A stretch of DNA of 14,839 nt from Myxococcales bacterium (GTDB lineage: Bacteria; Myxococcota_A; Polyangia; Haliangiales; J016): NCBI GenBank assembly GCA_014238595.1, contig JABAAV010000008.1:17116-31954 (forward strand). The letters are read 5' to 3'. The notes below the pieces were generated by a model. The model was given only the letters and a program-made list of their open reading frames with translations. It ran no database searches and was not told where the DNA came from. Shown one piece after another: positions 8,009 to 14,746 of this stretch; positions within the stretch are counted from its first letter, which is position 1, and the number at the start of each line of letters is the position of its first letter. Position numbers and translations under genes: made by a program.

Positions 8009-8012
8009 ATTA

Positions 8013-8612
8013 TTAAGAGAAATTTTGAGTTGGAGAATTTACCAACGTGATAAATTCATTTTTAGTTGTTGTTTCTGTCAAGGAGCCTTTAAACATATGG
8101 GTAATAATACGGGCGTCATGAGAATATCCCTTACGTGTCGCCATGCATAAATGAAATCCTTCAACATAGACAGCACATCCTTCACTATTTAAATCATTGT
8201 ACAAGATTTGAGCAATATTATGGGTAAGTTGTTCTTGTAAAATAGGTTGACGTGCCACAATAGAGGCAATTTTAGACAATTTTCCAATACTTAAGACATC
8301 TTTTTTTGGAATATAGGCCATTGATATGCGATAGATCGAAGGCAGCAAATCATGAGGGCATAAAGAAAAAACCATATTGTTTTTAGAAATAACAATGTCT
8401 TGATACTGAGCAGGAAATGTATCTTCTAAAATCAATGAAATATTTTTTTCAATATCTTGTTTTGGGAGGATAAATTCCGAAAGCCTGTGGGCAGATTTCT
8501 CTCGGGTATCTTGAAAGTTTTTATCATGCTCTGTGGCATATCCAAGAGTACGCAATCCTTCTACGATGGATGCGTAGCCTTGAGTAAAATGAAATATGGC
8601 TGAATCAGACAT
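8013..8612 (-). CDS. folE: GTP cyclohydrolase I-like protein, zinc ligand changed
   Basis: A 199-residue T-fold protein matching GTP cyclohydrolase I, the first enzyme of tetrahydrofolate/pterin synthesis (GTP to dihydroneopterin triphosphate). Corresponding to E. coli residues, C85 matches C110, H87 matches H112, Q126-E127 (QPILQEQLT) matches the guanine-binding Q151-E152, H154 and C156 (GFHLCMATR) match H179 and C181, and R160 matches R185. The central motif reads CPHD where E. coli has CEHH, so the zinc ligand H113 is replaced by D88. Asp can bind zinc, so activity may remain, but this is unproven. The N-terminal region is divergent. It sits 47 bp after mutY and 4 bp before the exonuclease gene. 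The fold is clear; the exact reaction is less certain, and a relative acting on another nucleotide is possible. Confidence 0.8.
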   Translation of the reverse strand: MSDSAIFHFTQGYASIVEGLRTLGYATEHDKNFQDTREKSAHRLSEFILPKQDIEKNISLILEDTFPAQYQDIVISKNNMVFSLCPHDLLPSIYRISMAYIPKKDVLSIGKLSKIASIVARQPILQEQLTHNIAQILYNDLNSEGCAVYVEGFHLCMATRKGYSHDARIITHMFKGSLTETTTKNEFITLVNSPTQNFS

Positions 8613-8623
8613 GGTGATAAACT

Positions 8624-8653
8624 TATATGCCTGATCACACGATGTTTTTGCAA
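8624..8653 (-). promoter_or_regulatory. Possible internal promoter before folE
   Basis: In the 47-bp gap between mutY and folE, reading on the minus strand, TTGCAA (8653-8648) is followed after 18 bases by CATATA (8629-8624). This could allow folE and the two genes after it to be transcribed apart from mutY. It rests on consensus similarity only. Confidence 0.25.
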
Positions 8654-8659
8654 GATCTA

Positions 8660-9748
8660 TTATTCAATAAGGTCGTTGTGCATCGATTTTAAATATTGTT
8701 TGATGAGATGTTTCATGCCGGAAGACAGTGGAAGTGATGCCCAGATATCTAACGGTTGCCATCGAAACGCTTGATATCGTTGTGGATCAATTTGTATAGA
8801 TCCTTTGCTTAATGAAGCTCTGGTTAGTGACAGTTTTAAGAGTCGATGGCTAAGTTTTTGAGTATGTGTAATAGGACAATCAGTCGATATTTTAATAGGA
8901 AGTCCTAACGTTTGTTGTGTTAATTGTTGTTCTGTTTCTGCTGAAGGGAGTTCCCACATACCCCCAAAAAGCCCTTCATTATGACGATGAAGAAAAAGTA
9001 ATTTTTTGTTTCGATAAATCCAGACTGATTTTTGGATTAAAATTGGCCGTTCAGGACTGTGATTAGATTTTCTGATAGGGAGCAGATGTTGTTTGTTGTG
9101 TTGATTGGCTTTGCAAAACTGTGCAACAGAACATGTTGTACATTGAGGTTGTTTCGGTTTGCAGATAGTTGCTCCAAACTCCATCATTGCTTGATTGAAA
9201 TCACCAGGGTTGTCTTTGATAAGCATTGAATCTGCTAATGACCACAGTTGTTTGATCGTAGCACTCTTATCCAAAGGTGTTTCAATTAAAAAAAGACGAG
9301 AAAGAATACGTGCTACATTTCCATCAACGACCGGCACTGGTTGATTATGAGCGATAGAAGCAATTGCTCCCGCAGTATAACGACCAATACCAGGAATTTT
9401 GAGTAACTGGCTAACGGCAGAAGGGACAGTACCATTGTACTGTGTCATGATTTCTCGTGCTCCGTGATGAAGATTGTGTGCACGGCGATAATAACCCAGT
9501 CCTGACCATATAGATAAGACTGTATCGATCGGCGCATGCGCTAAGGTATCTACTGTGGGAAATGCTTTTAACCATTTATGATAATAAGGAATGACAGTGT
9601 TACTTTGAGTTTGTTGTAACATGATTTCAGAGACCCAAATTGCATATGGATCTTTTGTGCTGCGCCAAGGCAGTTGTCTATGTGTGCGTTGGTATTCTTT
9701 TAAAATTTCACGCGCAATTTTTTGATGCAAAGATAGCAATTCATTCAC
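8660..9748 (-). CDS. mutY: Adenine DNA glycosylase MutY
   Basis: A 362-residue base-excision repair enzyme that removes adenine mispaired with 8-oxoguanine. Catalytic E41 lies in WVSEIMLQQTQ. The helix-hairpin-helix LLKIPGIGRYTAGAI (116-130) is followed by catalytic D142 in PVVDGNVARIL. The [4Fe-4S] loop is C196-x6-C203-x2-C206-x5-C212, exactly the usual spacing. The C-terminal NUDIX-like domain (about 234-362) has GLFGGMWELPS and KLS(300)H(301), the Ser-His pair that recognises 8-oxoG in E. coli MutY. Length is normal. The start is GTG at 9748: an in-frame stop lies 12 bases upstream and no ATG fits. No Shine-Dalgarno sequence is seen. It heads the unit mutY-folE-exonuclease-ferredoxin and is divergent from the TDO-like gene. 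Confidence 0.96.
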   Translation of the reverse strand: MNELLSLHQKIAREILKEYQRTHRQLPWRSTKDPYAIWVSEIMLQQTQSNTVIPYYHKWLKAFPTVDTLAHAPIDTVLSIWSGLGYYRRAHNLHHGAREIMTQYNGTVPSAVSQLLKIPGIGRYTAGAIASIAHNQPVPVVDGNVARILSRLFLIETPLDKSATIKQLWSLADSMLIKDNPGDFNQAMMEFGATICKPKQPQCTTCSVAQFCKANQHNKQHLLPIRKSNHSPERPILIQKSVWIYRNKKLLFLHRHNEGLFGGMWELPSAETEQQLTQQTLGLPIKISTDCPITHTQKLSHRLLKLSLTRASLSKGSIQIDPQRYQAFRWQPLDIWASLPLSSGMKHLIKQYLKSMHNDLIE

Positions 9749-9801
9749 GGGGTTAATTTATGTTTTTCATGCACAATGCAATGTGATGCGATGGATCAAC
9801 A

Positions 9802-9824
9802 ACAGTAATTGCATCCATTACTGT
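9802..9824. repeat. 8-bp perfect inverted repeat, 7-nt loop
   Basis: ACAGTAAT (9802-9809) and ATTACTGT (9817-9824) are perfect complements around tgcatcc. No T-run follows on either strand, so it does not look like a terminator. It lies 54-76 bases upstream of the mutY start, so an operator or a leader hairpin is possible. Confidence 0.6.
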
Positions 9825-9931
9825 ACGAAATACTGGTCACATGGATAGTTATGTTGTGCCTTGGTTTGGTTTAGTGTCATTGGTCTGTTGTTAAAGCAAT
9901 GATTTTCGTTTTGGATTAGTTTGATTTTGAG

Positions 9932-9945
9932 ATCCATAGATGGAT
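9932..9945. repeat. Palindrome ATCCAT-AG-ATGGAT, possible operator
   Basis: Two 6-bp arms, ATCCAT and ATGGAT, are separated by two bases. The same hexamer recurs singly at 9791, 9813, 9841 and 10002 in this control region. This pattern is what a dimeric regulator site could look like, but no regulator gene is in the window. Confidence 0.4.
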
Positions 9946-10143
9946 GATTTTATCAATGGTTCTTCTTGTCGAGTTTGTTTAGTTAAAACGCGATTGTTTT
10001 ATGGATAAATATTCCTTGAGAATTCTTTCGTTTTGGTGGATGTCATCAGACAGTGTCGTTTGTTATTTTGTCAAGCATATTTCCTGTCAACATCACAGTC
10101 ACTGGCTAGAGTTTGTCAGGAAGCAGTGTTAGAGTCCTCTATT

Positions 10144-10848
10144 ATGGCACTAACAGATTATGAAACATATTTAAAAATCGATGATCTTTTATCCTTACAA
10201 AAAGATCCAAAAGATTTGATAACACATGATGAAATGCAGTTTCAAATTGTTCATCAAGTCGCCGAAATGTGGATGAAGTTGATTCAATTTGAACTTAAAG
10301 CCCTAGTGTCTTTGATTGATAAGAATGAAATTGAAAAAGCAACATTACGACTTGGACGCATTCGCCGGATACAAAAACTTTTAATTGATCAACTTGATAT
10401 TCTCGATACGATGTCTCCCAAGGATTATACATGTTTAAGAACTGTCTTAGGGAAAGGCAGTGGACAAGAATCACCGAGTTTTCAGGCTATTATACGAATT
10501 CCTGGAAAGTACGTATGGCCTGCGGTTGAGACATTATTAGATTCTCGCAATGTTACGTTGCGAGAAATTTATGATGGTATTGAAGAAGGACGAGAAGTGA
10601 AACATTTTGTCCTTTATCATTTTTTAGAAGCCTTAGTTGATTATGATCAATTACTCCAAACATGGCGGTATCGTCATCTGCTTTTAGTATATCGTATTAT
10701 TGGAGAAGGGACTCTGACATTAAAAGGTAAGCCTACAGATTTGTTGGCAAAAAGTATGAAAGTTCGTTTTTTCCCTGAATTGTGGAATGTTCGCAGTGAG
10801 ATGTTCGAAGATTGGTCACAAAAAAATAGTATATTGAATCCTTATTAA
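10144..10848 (+). CDS. Tryptophan 2,3-dioxygenase-like heme protein (divergent)
   Basis: A 234-residue all-helical protein of the tryptophan 2,3-dioxygenase family, whose typical members turn L-tryptophan into N-formylkynurenine using heme and oxygen. The N-terminal ITHDEMQFQIVHQVAEMWMKL has the active-site H37 (Xanthomonas H55). WRYRHLLLVYRIIG has H178, the expected proximal heme ligand. FFPELWNVR near the C-terminus is typical. It differs in the substrate pocket: where typical TDOs have SGFQS-x-QYR with the carboxylate-binding Arg, this one has SGQESPSFQ (106-114), so that Arg is Gln. The GTGGSSG loop is GTLTLKGKPTD. It is shorter than the usual 270-300 residues. ATG 10144 is chosen because the family similarity begins there; the frame is open back to a TTG at 10033. 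The kynureninase-like gene follows after 12 bp. The substrate may not be tryptophan itself. Confidence 0.8.
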   Translation: MALTDYETYLKIDDLLSLQKDPKDLITHDEMQFQIVHQVAEMWMKLIQFELKALVSLIDKNEIEKATLRLGRIRRIQKLLIDQLDILDTMSPKDYTCLRTVLGKGSGQESPSFQAIIRIPGKYVWPAVETLLDSRNVTLREIYDGIEEGREVKHFVLYHFLEALVDYDQLLQTWRYRHLLLVYRIIGEGTLTLKGKPTDLLAKSMKVRFFPELWNVRSEMFEDWSQKNSILNPY

Positions 10849-10860
10849 ACAAAACGATAT

Positions 10861-12006
10861 ATGGTTGATGATTTACTAAAATGGCGTAAAGAATTTCCTG
10901 AGTTGGATGAGTATGTCCACCTTGTATCACATTCTCTCGGTGCTATGCCACGACGAGTGGAAGATTCATTGCGTACCTTTACTCAATTATGGAGAGAACA
11001 TTCAATCGAGGCTTGGGAAACATGGGTTCCTGAAATCGATAAATTCTCAACATCGATTAGCAGTTTATTAGGTGCACCTAAAAACACGGTCACTGTGCAT
11101 CAAAATGTCTCTGTGGTGCAATCTGTGTTGGCATCTTGCTTTGATTATTCAACAAAGAAAAACAAGATTGTCTATTCGTCACTTAATTTCCCCTCGGTAT
11201 CCTATATTTGGCAAGCACAAGAAAAACATGGTGCTCAAATCCATGTTGTTAAATCTGATGATGATATTTCAATTGATGTTGAGGCAATGTGTGATGCAAT
11301 TGATGAAACAACCATTGCTGTTCCTATATCACATGTTTTTTTTCGTTCTTCTTATATTCAAGATGTTAAAACGATCGCAGCTAAAGCCAATGCTGTCGGT
11401 GCACATGTAATATTAGATTGTTACCAATCATTAGGTGCTGTTCCTGTTGATGTGATTGATTTTGATGTGTCGTTTGCCTGTGGTGGATCAATTAAATGGC
11501 TTTGTGGAGGACCTGGTGCAGCCTATCTTTATGTTAAACAAGAACTCATAGATATGTTTGAACCAGCAATGACGGGATGGTTTGCTCATCAAGCTCCATT
11601 TGCTTTTTCGATGCCAAAACAAGAGTATTCACAAGACATATGGCGATATTTAGGAGGAACACCTAGTATCATTGCTTTATATCAGGCTTGTGTTGGTGTT
11701 GATATTGTCAATCAAATTGGAACAGAAGCTATACGTGCTAAATCGCTTCGTCAAACAAAATATATATTGGATTTAACACAAGAACGAGGATTTAAATTAC
11801 GTTGTTTCGAAAAATCTGATCGTCGTGGTGGAACGGTTGTGTTTGATTTTGATAATGCTGAATCGATTTCTCAAGAATTGAACAAACGAAAATTCTATTG
11901 CGATTATAGACCACAAGCCGGCATTCGTATTTCTCCTCACTTTTATACGAAAGATGAAGAGATTGATCAATTCTTTGAAGAGATTGACAATATTCGAAAG
12001 CTTTAA
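10861..12006 (+). CDS. Kynureninase-like PLP enzyme (aminotransferase class V fold)
   Basis: A 381-residue fold-type I PLP enzyme. The PLP lysine is K212 in GGSIKWLCGGPGAAYLYV, and D186 in VILDCYQSLGAVPVDV is the residue that pairs with the pyridine nitrogen. The GGPG after the lysine and the later GWFAHQAPFAF and YLGGTPSI segments place it closest to kynureninases, which split kynurenine or 3-hydroxykynurenine to (hydroxy)anthranilate and alanine. It departs from well-studied kynureninases: the Tyr directly before the lysine is Ile, and the His in the D-x-x-H-S segment is Gln. It therefore belongs to a divergent group. It starts 12 bp after the TDO-like gene, so the two likely act in sequence. 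No formamidase gene lies between or beside them. Its TAA overlaps the stop of the convergent phosphatase. A different lyase or aminotransferase activity is possible. Confidence 0.75.
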   Translation: MVDDLLKWRKEFPELDEYVHLVSHSLGAMPRRVEDSLRTFTQLWREHSIEAWETWVPEIDKFSTSISSLLGAPKNTVTVHQNVSVVQSVLASCFDYSTKKNKIVYSSLNFPSVSYIWQAQEKHGAQIHVVKSDDDISIDVEAMCDAIDETTIAVPISHVFFRSSYIQDVKTIAAKANAVGAHVILDCYQSLGAVPVDVIDFDVSFACGGSIKWLCGGPGAAYLYVKQELIDMFEPAMTGWFAHQAPFAFSMPKQEYSQDIWRYLGGTPSIIALYQACVGVDIVNQIGTEAIRAKSLRQTKYILDLTQERGFKLRCFEKSDRRGGTVVFDFDNAESISQELNKRKFYCDYRPQAGIRISPHFYTKDEEIDQFFEEIDNIRKL

Positions 12007-12677
12007 TCAAAGAGATTTATAATTTCAGAAAATTGGTCGATGATATAAGTTGGTTGATTATCACCCAACTCGATAAAATCTTCTCGAGTCCAACTACTGT
12101 AGGTGACACCACAAGAACGGCAATGTGCAGCATGAGCGGCCAAAATATCACGATCGGTATCACCAACCATCAGTGCCTGAGTAATATCGATATTTGTTTT
12201 GTTTTGAATTTCAAATAGAATTGCAGGATCTGGTTTGGATGCAATATTGTCTGAGCCCATAACAATGTCAAAATGTTGTAAAATATTGTTTTGTTCTAAA
12301 ACTCGGTGCGCCATATCTGTTTGTTTTGCTGTGGCAAGAGCAAAACATGTTTTAGGGAGCTTTGTTCGAAGCAGTGTCAGCGTATCTTGTACATCAGGAT
12401 ATAATGCTGTGGTGCCATGATGAGTTAAATATTCTTGGCGATATGTGTCAATGAAAAGATCAAAACTATCTTGTTCTGAAGGCGATAGATAATCATTGTT
12501 TGTTGCTTCACAATAAAGCATTTCTAATGATATGCCACGATGACATGATCGAAACAAATCTTCAGTAAGAGGAACATTGATACGTTGCAGTGCAACATTG
12601 AGACAATGTTTAATGTCAGCCAATGAATCTACTAAAGTTCCATCTAAATCGAAAATTAAGAGCGGGATATTATTCAT
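12003..12677 (-). CDS. HAD-superfamily hydrolase, phosphoglycolate phosphatase type
   Basis: A 224-residue phosphatase with all four HAD motifs: DLDGT (D10 nucleophile, D12 acid), ALATAKQ (T116), SKPDP (K148) and VGDTDRD (D173, D177). A helical cap lies between residues about 17 and 90, as in the Gph/PGP subgroup, which removes phosphate from 2-phosphoglycolate. Substrate range in this group is wide, and pyrophosphatase PpaX and phosphonatase-like enzymes are close, so the substrate is only a guess. AAGGAA (12689-12684) is one of the few clear ribosome binding sites in the window, 6 bases before the ATG. It follows the pseudouridine synthase gene by 13 bp and is the last gene of the moeA unit. 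Its stop (12005-12003) overlaps the stop of the convergent kynureninase-like gene. Confidence 0.88.
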   Translation of the reverse strand: MNNIPLLIFDLDGTLVDSLADIKHCLNVALQRINVPLTEDLFRSCHRGISLEMLYCEATNNDYLSPSEQDSFDLFIDTYRQEYLTHHGTTALYPDVQDTLTLLRTKLPKTCFALATAKQTDMAHRVLEQNNILQHFDIVMGSDNIASKPDPAILFEIQNKTNIDITQALMVGDTDRDILAAHAAHCRSCGVTYSSWTREDFIELGDNQPTYIIDQFSEIINLFD

Positions 12678-12690
12678 GAAAAGTTCCTTG

Positions 12691-13554
12691 TTATAATTCT
12701 AATTCATTCAAGGTTATAATTCTATCTTGAGACAATGGTGCTTCGATTGTTGTTGTTTCTTTTGTCACAGGATGGGGAAAAATGATTTTAGATGCATGAA
12801 GAAAATGTCCTTTAAGTTTCATAAACACATTGTGATGAGGATTGTATGTTGTGTCTCCTGCAATAGGCCAATTGAGATTGGACATATGAATGCGTATTTG
12901 ATGTCTTCGACCCGTTTGTGTGTGACAAAGTAATAAAGCATGGGTTTTATATTGTTGTTGCACTGACCATGTTGTTTTTGCTGATAATTTACCAATAGAT
13001 ATCCGTGTTTCATATGTGTCAATTTTGGTCGTGTGAACCAGTGCAAGATATTCTTTAAGGATTTGTTTTTGAACAAACATGTCACGAAAATATAACCATG
13101 TCGGTTTGTTTCTTGCTGCTATTAAACATCCAGATGTTCCTGTATCTAAGCGATGTACCAATCCTGCTTCACGTAGATCGTTACCGATCAACGCACACTC
13201 AGGATAACGAGATACAATGCCATTGGCAATAGTCCCTTGTTCTTGTTGAATTAATGGATGACAAGGAATAGTAGGTTCTTTGTTGATGACAATAAAATCT
13301 TTGTCTTCATAAAGTATATTCAAACCAATAGAATCATCAGGTGTAACGGGAGTACGAAGTGTGTTTTGTGGAATATTATCCAGGGACACGGTACTTCCTT
13401 GTGAAACAAATGTTCCTTTAGATGCTCGTTTCCCATCAATATAAACAGAATTGTTTTTTAAATATAATTTGATTTGACGGCGAGAAAGATCCGGATATTG
13501 CTTTTGGATACTGTAATCTAAACGTTCTGTTTGTGGAGCAATGAAGAAAGGCAT
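12691..13554 (-). CDS. RluA/RluD-family 23S rRNA pseudouridine synthase
   Basis: A 287-residue RNA-modifying enzyme that isomerises uridine to pseudouridine. Residues 1-60 form an S4 RNA-binding domain (SRRQIKLYLKNNSVYIDGK). The catalytic domain has the family motif GLVHRLDTGTSGCLIAARNK with catalytic D137. Later it has GRRHQIRIHMSNLNWPIAGD, the usual RHQIRxH signature. An S4 domain plus this catalytic core is the layout of RluC and RluD; which rRNA site is modified cannot be told from the sequence, so no symbol is given. It starts 4 bp after moeA and ends 13 bp before the phosphatase gene. No Shine-Dalgarno sequence is present upstream of the ATG, so translation may depend on coupling to moeA. 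Confidence 0.93.
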   Translation of the reverse strand: MPFFIAPQTERLDYSIQKQYPDLSRRQIKLYLKNNSVYIDGKRASKGTFVSQGSTVSLDNIPQNTLRTPVTPDDSIGLNILYEDKDFIVINKEPTIPCHPLIQQEQGTIANGIVSRYPECALIGNDLREAGLVHRLDTGTSGCLIAARNKPTWLYFRDMFVQKQILKEYLALVHTTKIDTYETRISIGKLSAKTTWSVQQQYKTHALLLCHTQTGRRHQIRIHMSNLNWPIAGDTTYNPHHNVFMKLKGHFLHASKIIFPHPVTKETTTIEAPLSQDRIITLNELEL

Positions 13555-13558
13555 AATA

Positions 13559-14746
13559 TTAAAGGAGCGTGATCGGAATTAATGTGTCTCGAGGAATGAA
13601 TGACAATGTGGCAGGGGCAATATAGAGTGCGTCGACATCAAGCATTGAAGTCAGTTTTGCTGAACTTTGGTCAGGTTTTGAAACGGCCATGGTTTGTTGC
13701 TCCTTTTGATGCAATGAAAGACGTACAATATGTGCTTTGCCTTTAGGTTTATTATAATCATGGGCTAATGTTGCCCATGCACGTGATCTCTGTAAAAGCG
13801 TTGATCCTAAAATCTGTTTGATCGCAGAAAACACAAACAATTCAAATGTTATCATTGCAGATACGGGATTGCCTGGTAAACCAAATACAGGTGTTTTGTT
13901 GGGCGTTAATCCAAACACAAACGGTTTACCCGGTTTAATTGCTACAGAAGAAACATGTCGTGTAATTCCCAAATCATCAAAACATTGTTTGACATAATCA
14001 AAATCACCCATTGAGATACCACCACATGTGATCAACATGTCATACACTAAACCTTGTTCAATCATTTGTTTAAGATGTTTTGGATTATCTTTTGCAATGC
14101 CTAAATCCAAAGGAATACCTCCAGCTTGTTTAATCTGTTCATGAAGTGCAAGCGATGTAATGTTACAATGCATACCTTCAATAGGCGTTGCACCATGAGG
14201 GAACAGTTCATCGCCAGTTGCTAATAAAGCAACTGTAGGTGGTTGAGCGACTGAAAGTGTGTGTAGATTTGTCGCTGCTCCAATGGCAATGACTTGTGGC
14301 GTGACATGAGTTCCTTGATCAAAAAGAATTGAATCTTGTTGAATATCTTGTCCTTTGTATCGAATATATTGTCCTGATTGTGCAGAATGAGCAAAGGTCG
14401 CAAGGTTGTTTTGTTCAGTAACATCTTCACGCATGACTACAGCATCAGCATTGTTGGGCACTGGTGCTCCTGTCATTATTTTTACAGTGGTTCTGGGTTC
14501 CAATGCTGTGTGACATCGATCACCGGCTTTAATCATATTTGTTATGGGAAGCGTTGCAGGAATATCAGACGATCGTACAGCATAGCCATCCATGGCCGAA
14601 TTGTTACAGGCAGGCAGTGATATTGGTGCAATGATATCCTGGGCAATAATATGATTGATGCTTTCACACAGGGGGAGTGTGATGCTATTTTTTGTTTTAG
14701 TAAGAGACGAAGCGATAATAATGGATGCTTCTTGATGTGAGATCAT
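13559..14746 (-). CDS. moeA: Molybdopterin molybdenumtransferase MoeA
   Basis: A 395-residue enzyme that inserts molybdate into adenylylated molybdopterin to form the molybdenum cofactor. Conserved motifs appear in order: NNSAMDGYAVRSSD (D53), IMTGAPVPNNADAVVMRED (90-108), VALLATGDELFPHG, DMLITCGGISMGDFDYVKQ (the MoCF-binding domain with D249), KPGKPFVFG and GLPGNPVSAMITFELFV. Length is close to E. coli MoeA (411). Presence of this gene implies molybdenum enzymes elsewhere in the genome; no other cofactor gene is in the window. Its ATG overlaps the stop of the Lys-rich upstream gene (ATGA), and the pseudouridine synthase follows after 4 bp, so it lies inside an operon whose promoter is outside the window. 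Bacteria can carry several MoeA paralogs, so the symbol is by family. Confidence 0.94.
   Translation of the reverse strand: MISHQEASIIIASSLTKTKNSITLPLCESINHIIAQDIIAPISLPACNNSAMDGYAVRSSDIPATLPITNMIKAGDRCHTALEPRTTVKIMTGAPVPNNADAVVMREDVTEQNNLATFAHSAQSGQYIRYKGQDIQQDSILFDQGTHVTPQVIAIGAATNLHTLSVAQPPTVALLATGDELFPHGATPIEGMHCNITSLALHEQIKQAGGIPLDLGIAKDNPKHLKQMIEQGLVYDMLITCGGISMGDFDYVKQCFDDLGITRHVSSVAIKPGKPFVFGLTPNKTPVFGLPGNPVSAMITFELFVFSAIKQILGSTLLQRSRAWATLAHDYNKPKGKAHIVRLSLHQKEQQTMAVSKPDQSSAKLTSMLDVDALYIAPATLSFIPRDTLIPITLL

Larger units (their letters stand above)
9749..10143. promoter_or_regulatory. Divergent control region between mutY and the TDO-like gene
   Basis: This 395-bp stretch is the only long one without a convincing gene. 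It must carry the promoters for both flanking units. It contains an 8-bp inverted repeat at 9802-9824, a palindrome at 9932-9945, and six copies of ATGGAT or its complement ATCCAT (9791, 9813, 9841, 9932, 9940, 10002). A weak promoter for the plus strand is possible with TTGATT (9921-9926) and GATGAT (9943-9948), which would place the palindrome between the two boxes. No terminator, tRNA or riboswitch pattern is seen. A frame open from TTG at 10033 joins the TDO-like frame, but its 37 residues are not like the family. Confidence 0.5.

Noticed and set aside
9841..9894. A 17-codon frame with one Trp codon upstream of the TDO-like gene, as a possible attenuation leader
   Set aside because: Only one Trp codon, no SD, and no terminator/antiterminator pair follows it.
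10033..10143. N-terminal extension of the TDO-like protein from a TTG
   Set aside because: The 37 extra residues do not resemble TDO N-termini and the ATG at 10144 fits the family, although the frame is open throughout.
11072..11410. 112-codon frame inside the kynureninase-like gene
   Set aside because: It is an out-of-frame shadow, rich in Leu/Met/Lys, with no recognisable domain; the enclosing frame has clear PLP-enzyme motifs.
12819..13085. 88-codon frame within the pseudouridine synthase gene, same strand
   Set aside because: A shadow of the true frame, which carries the S4 domain and HRLD motif.
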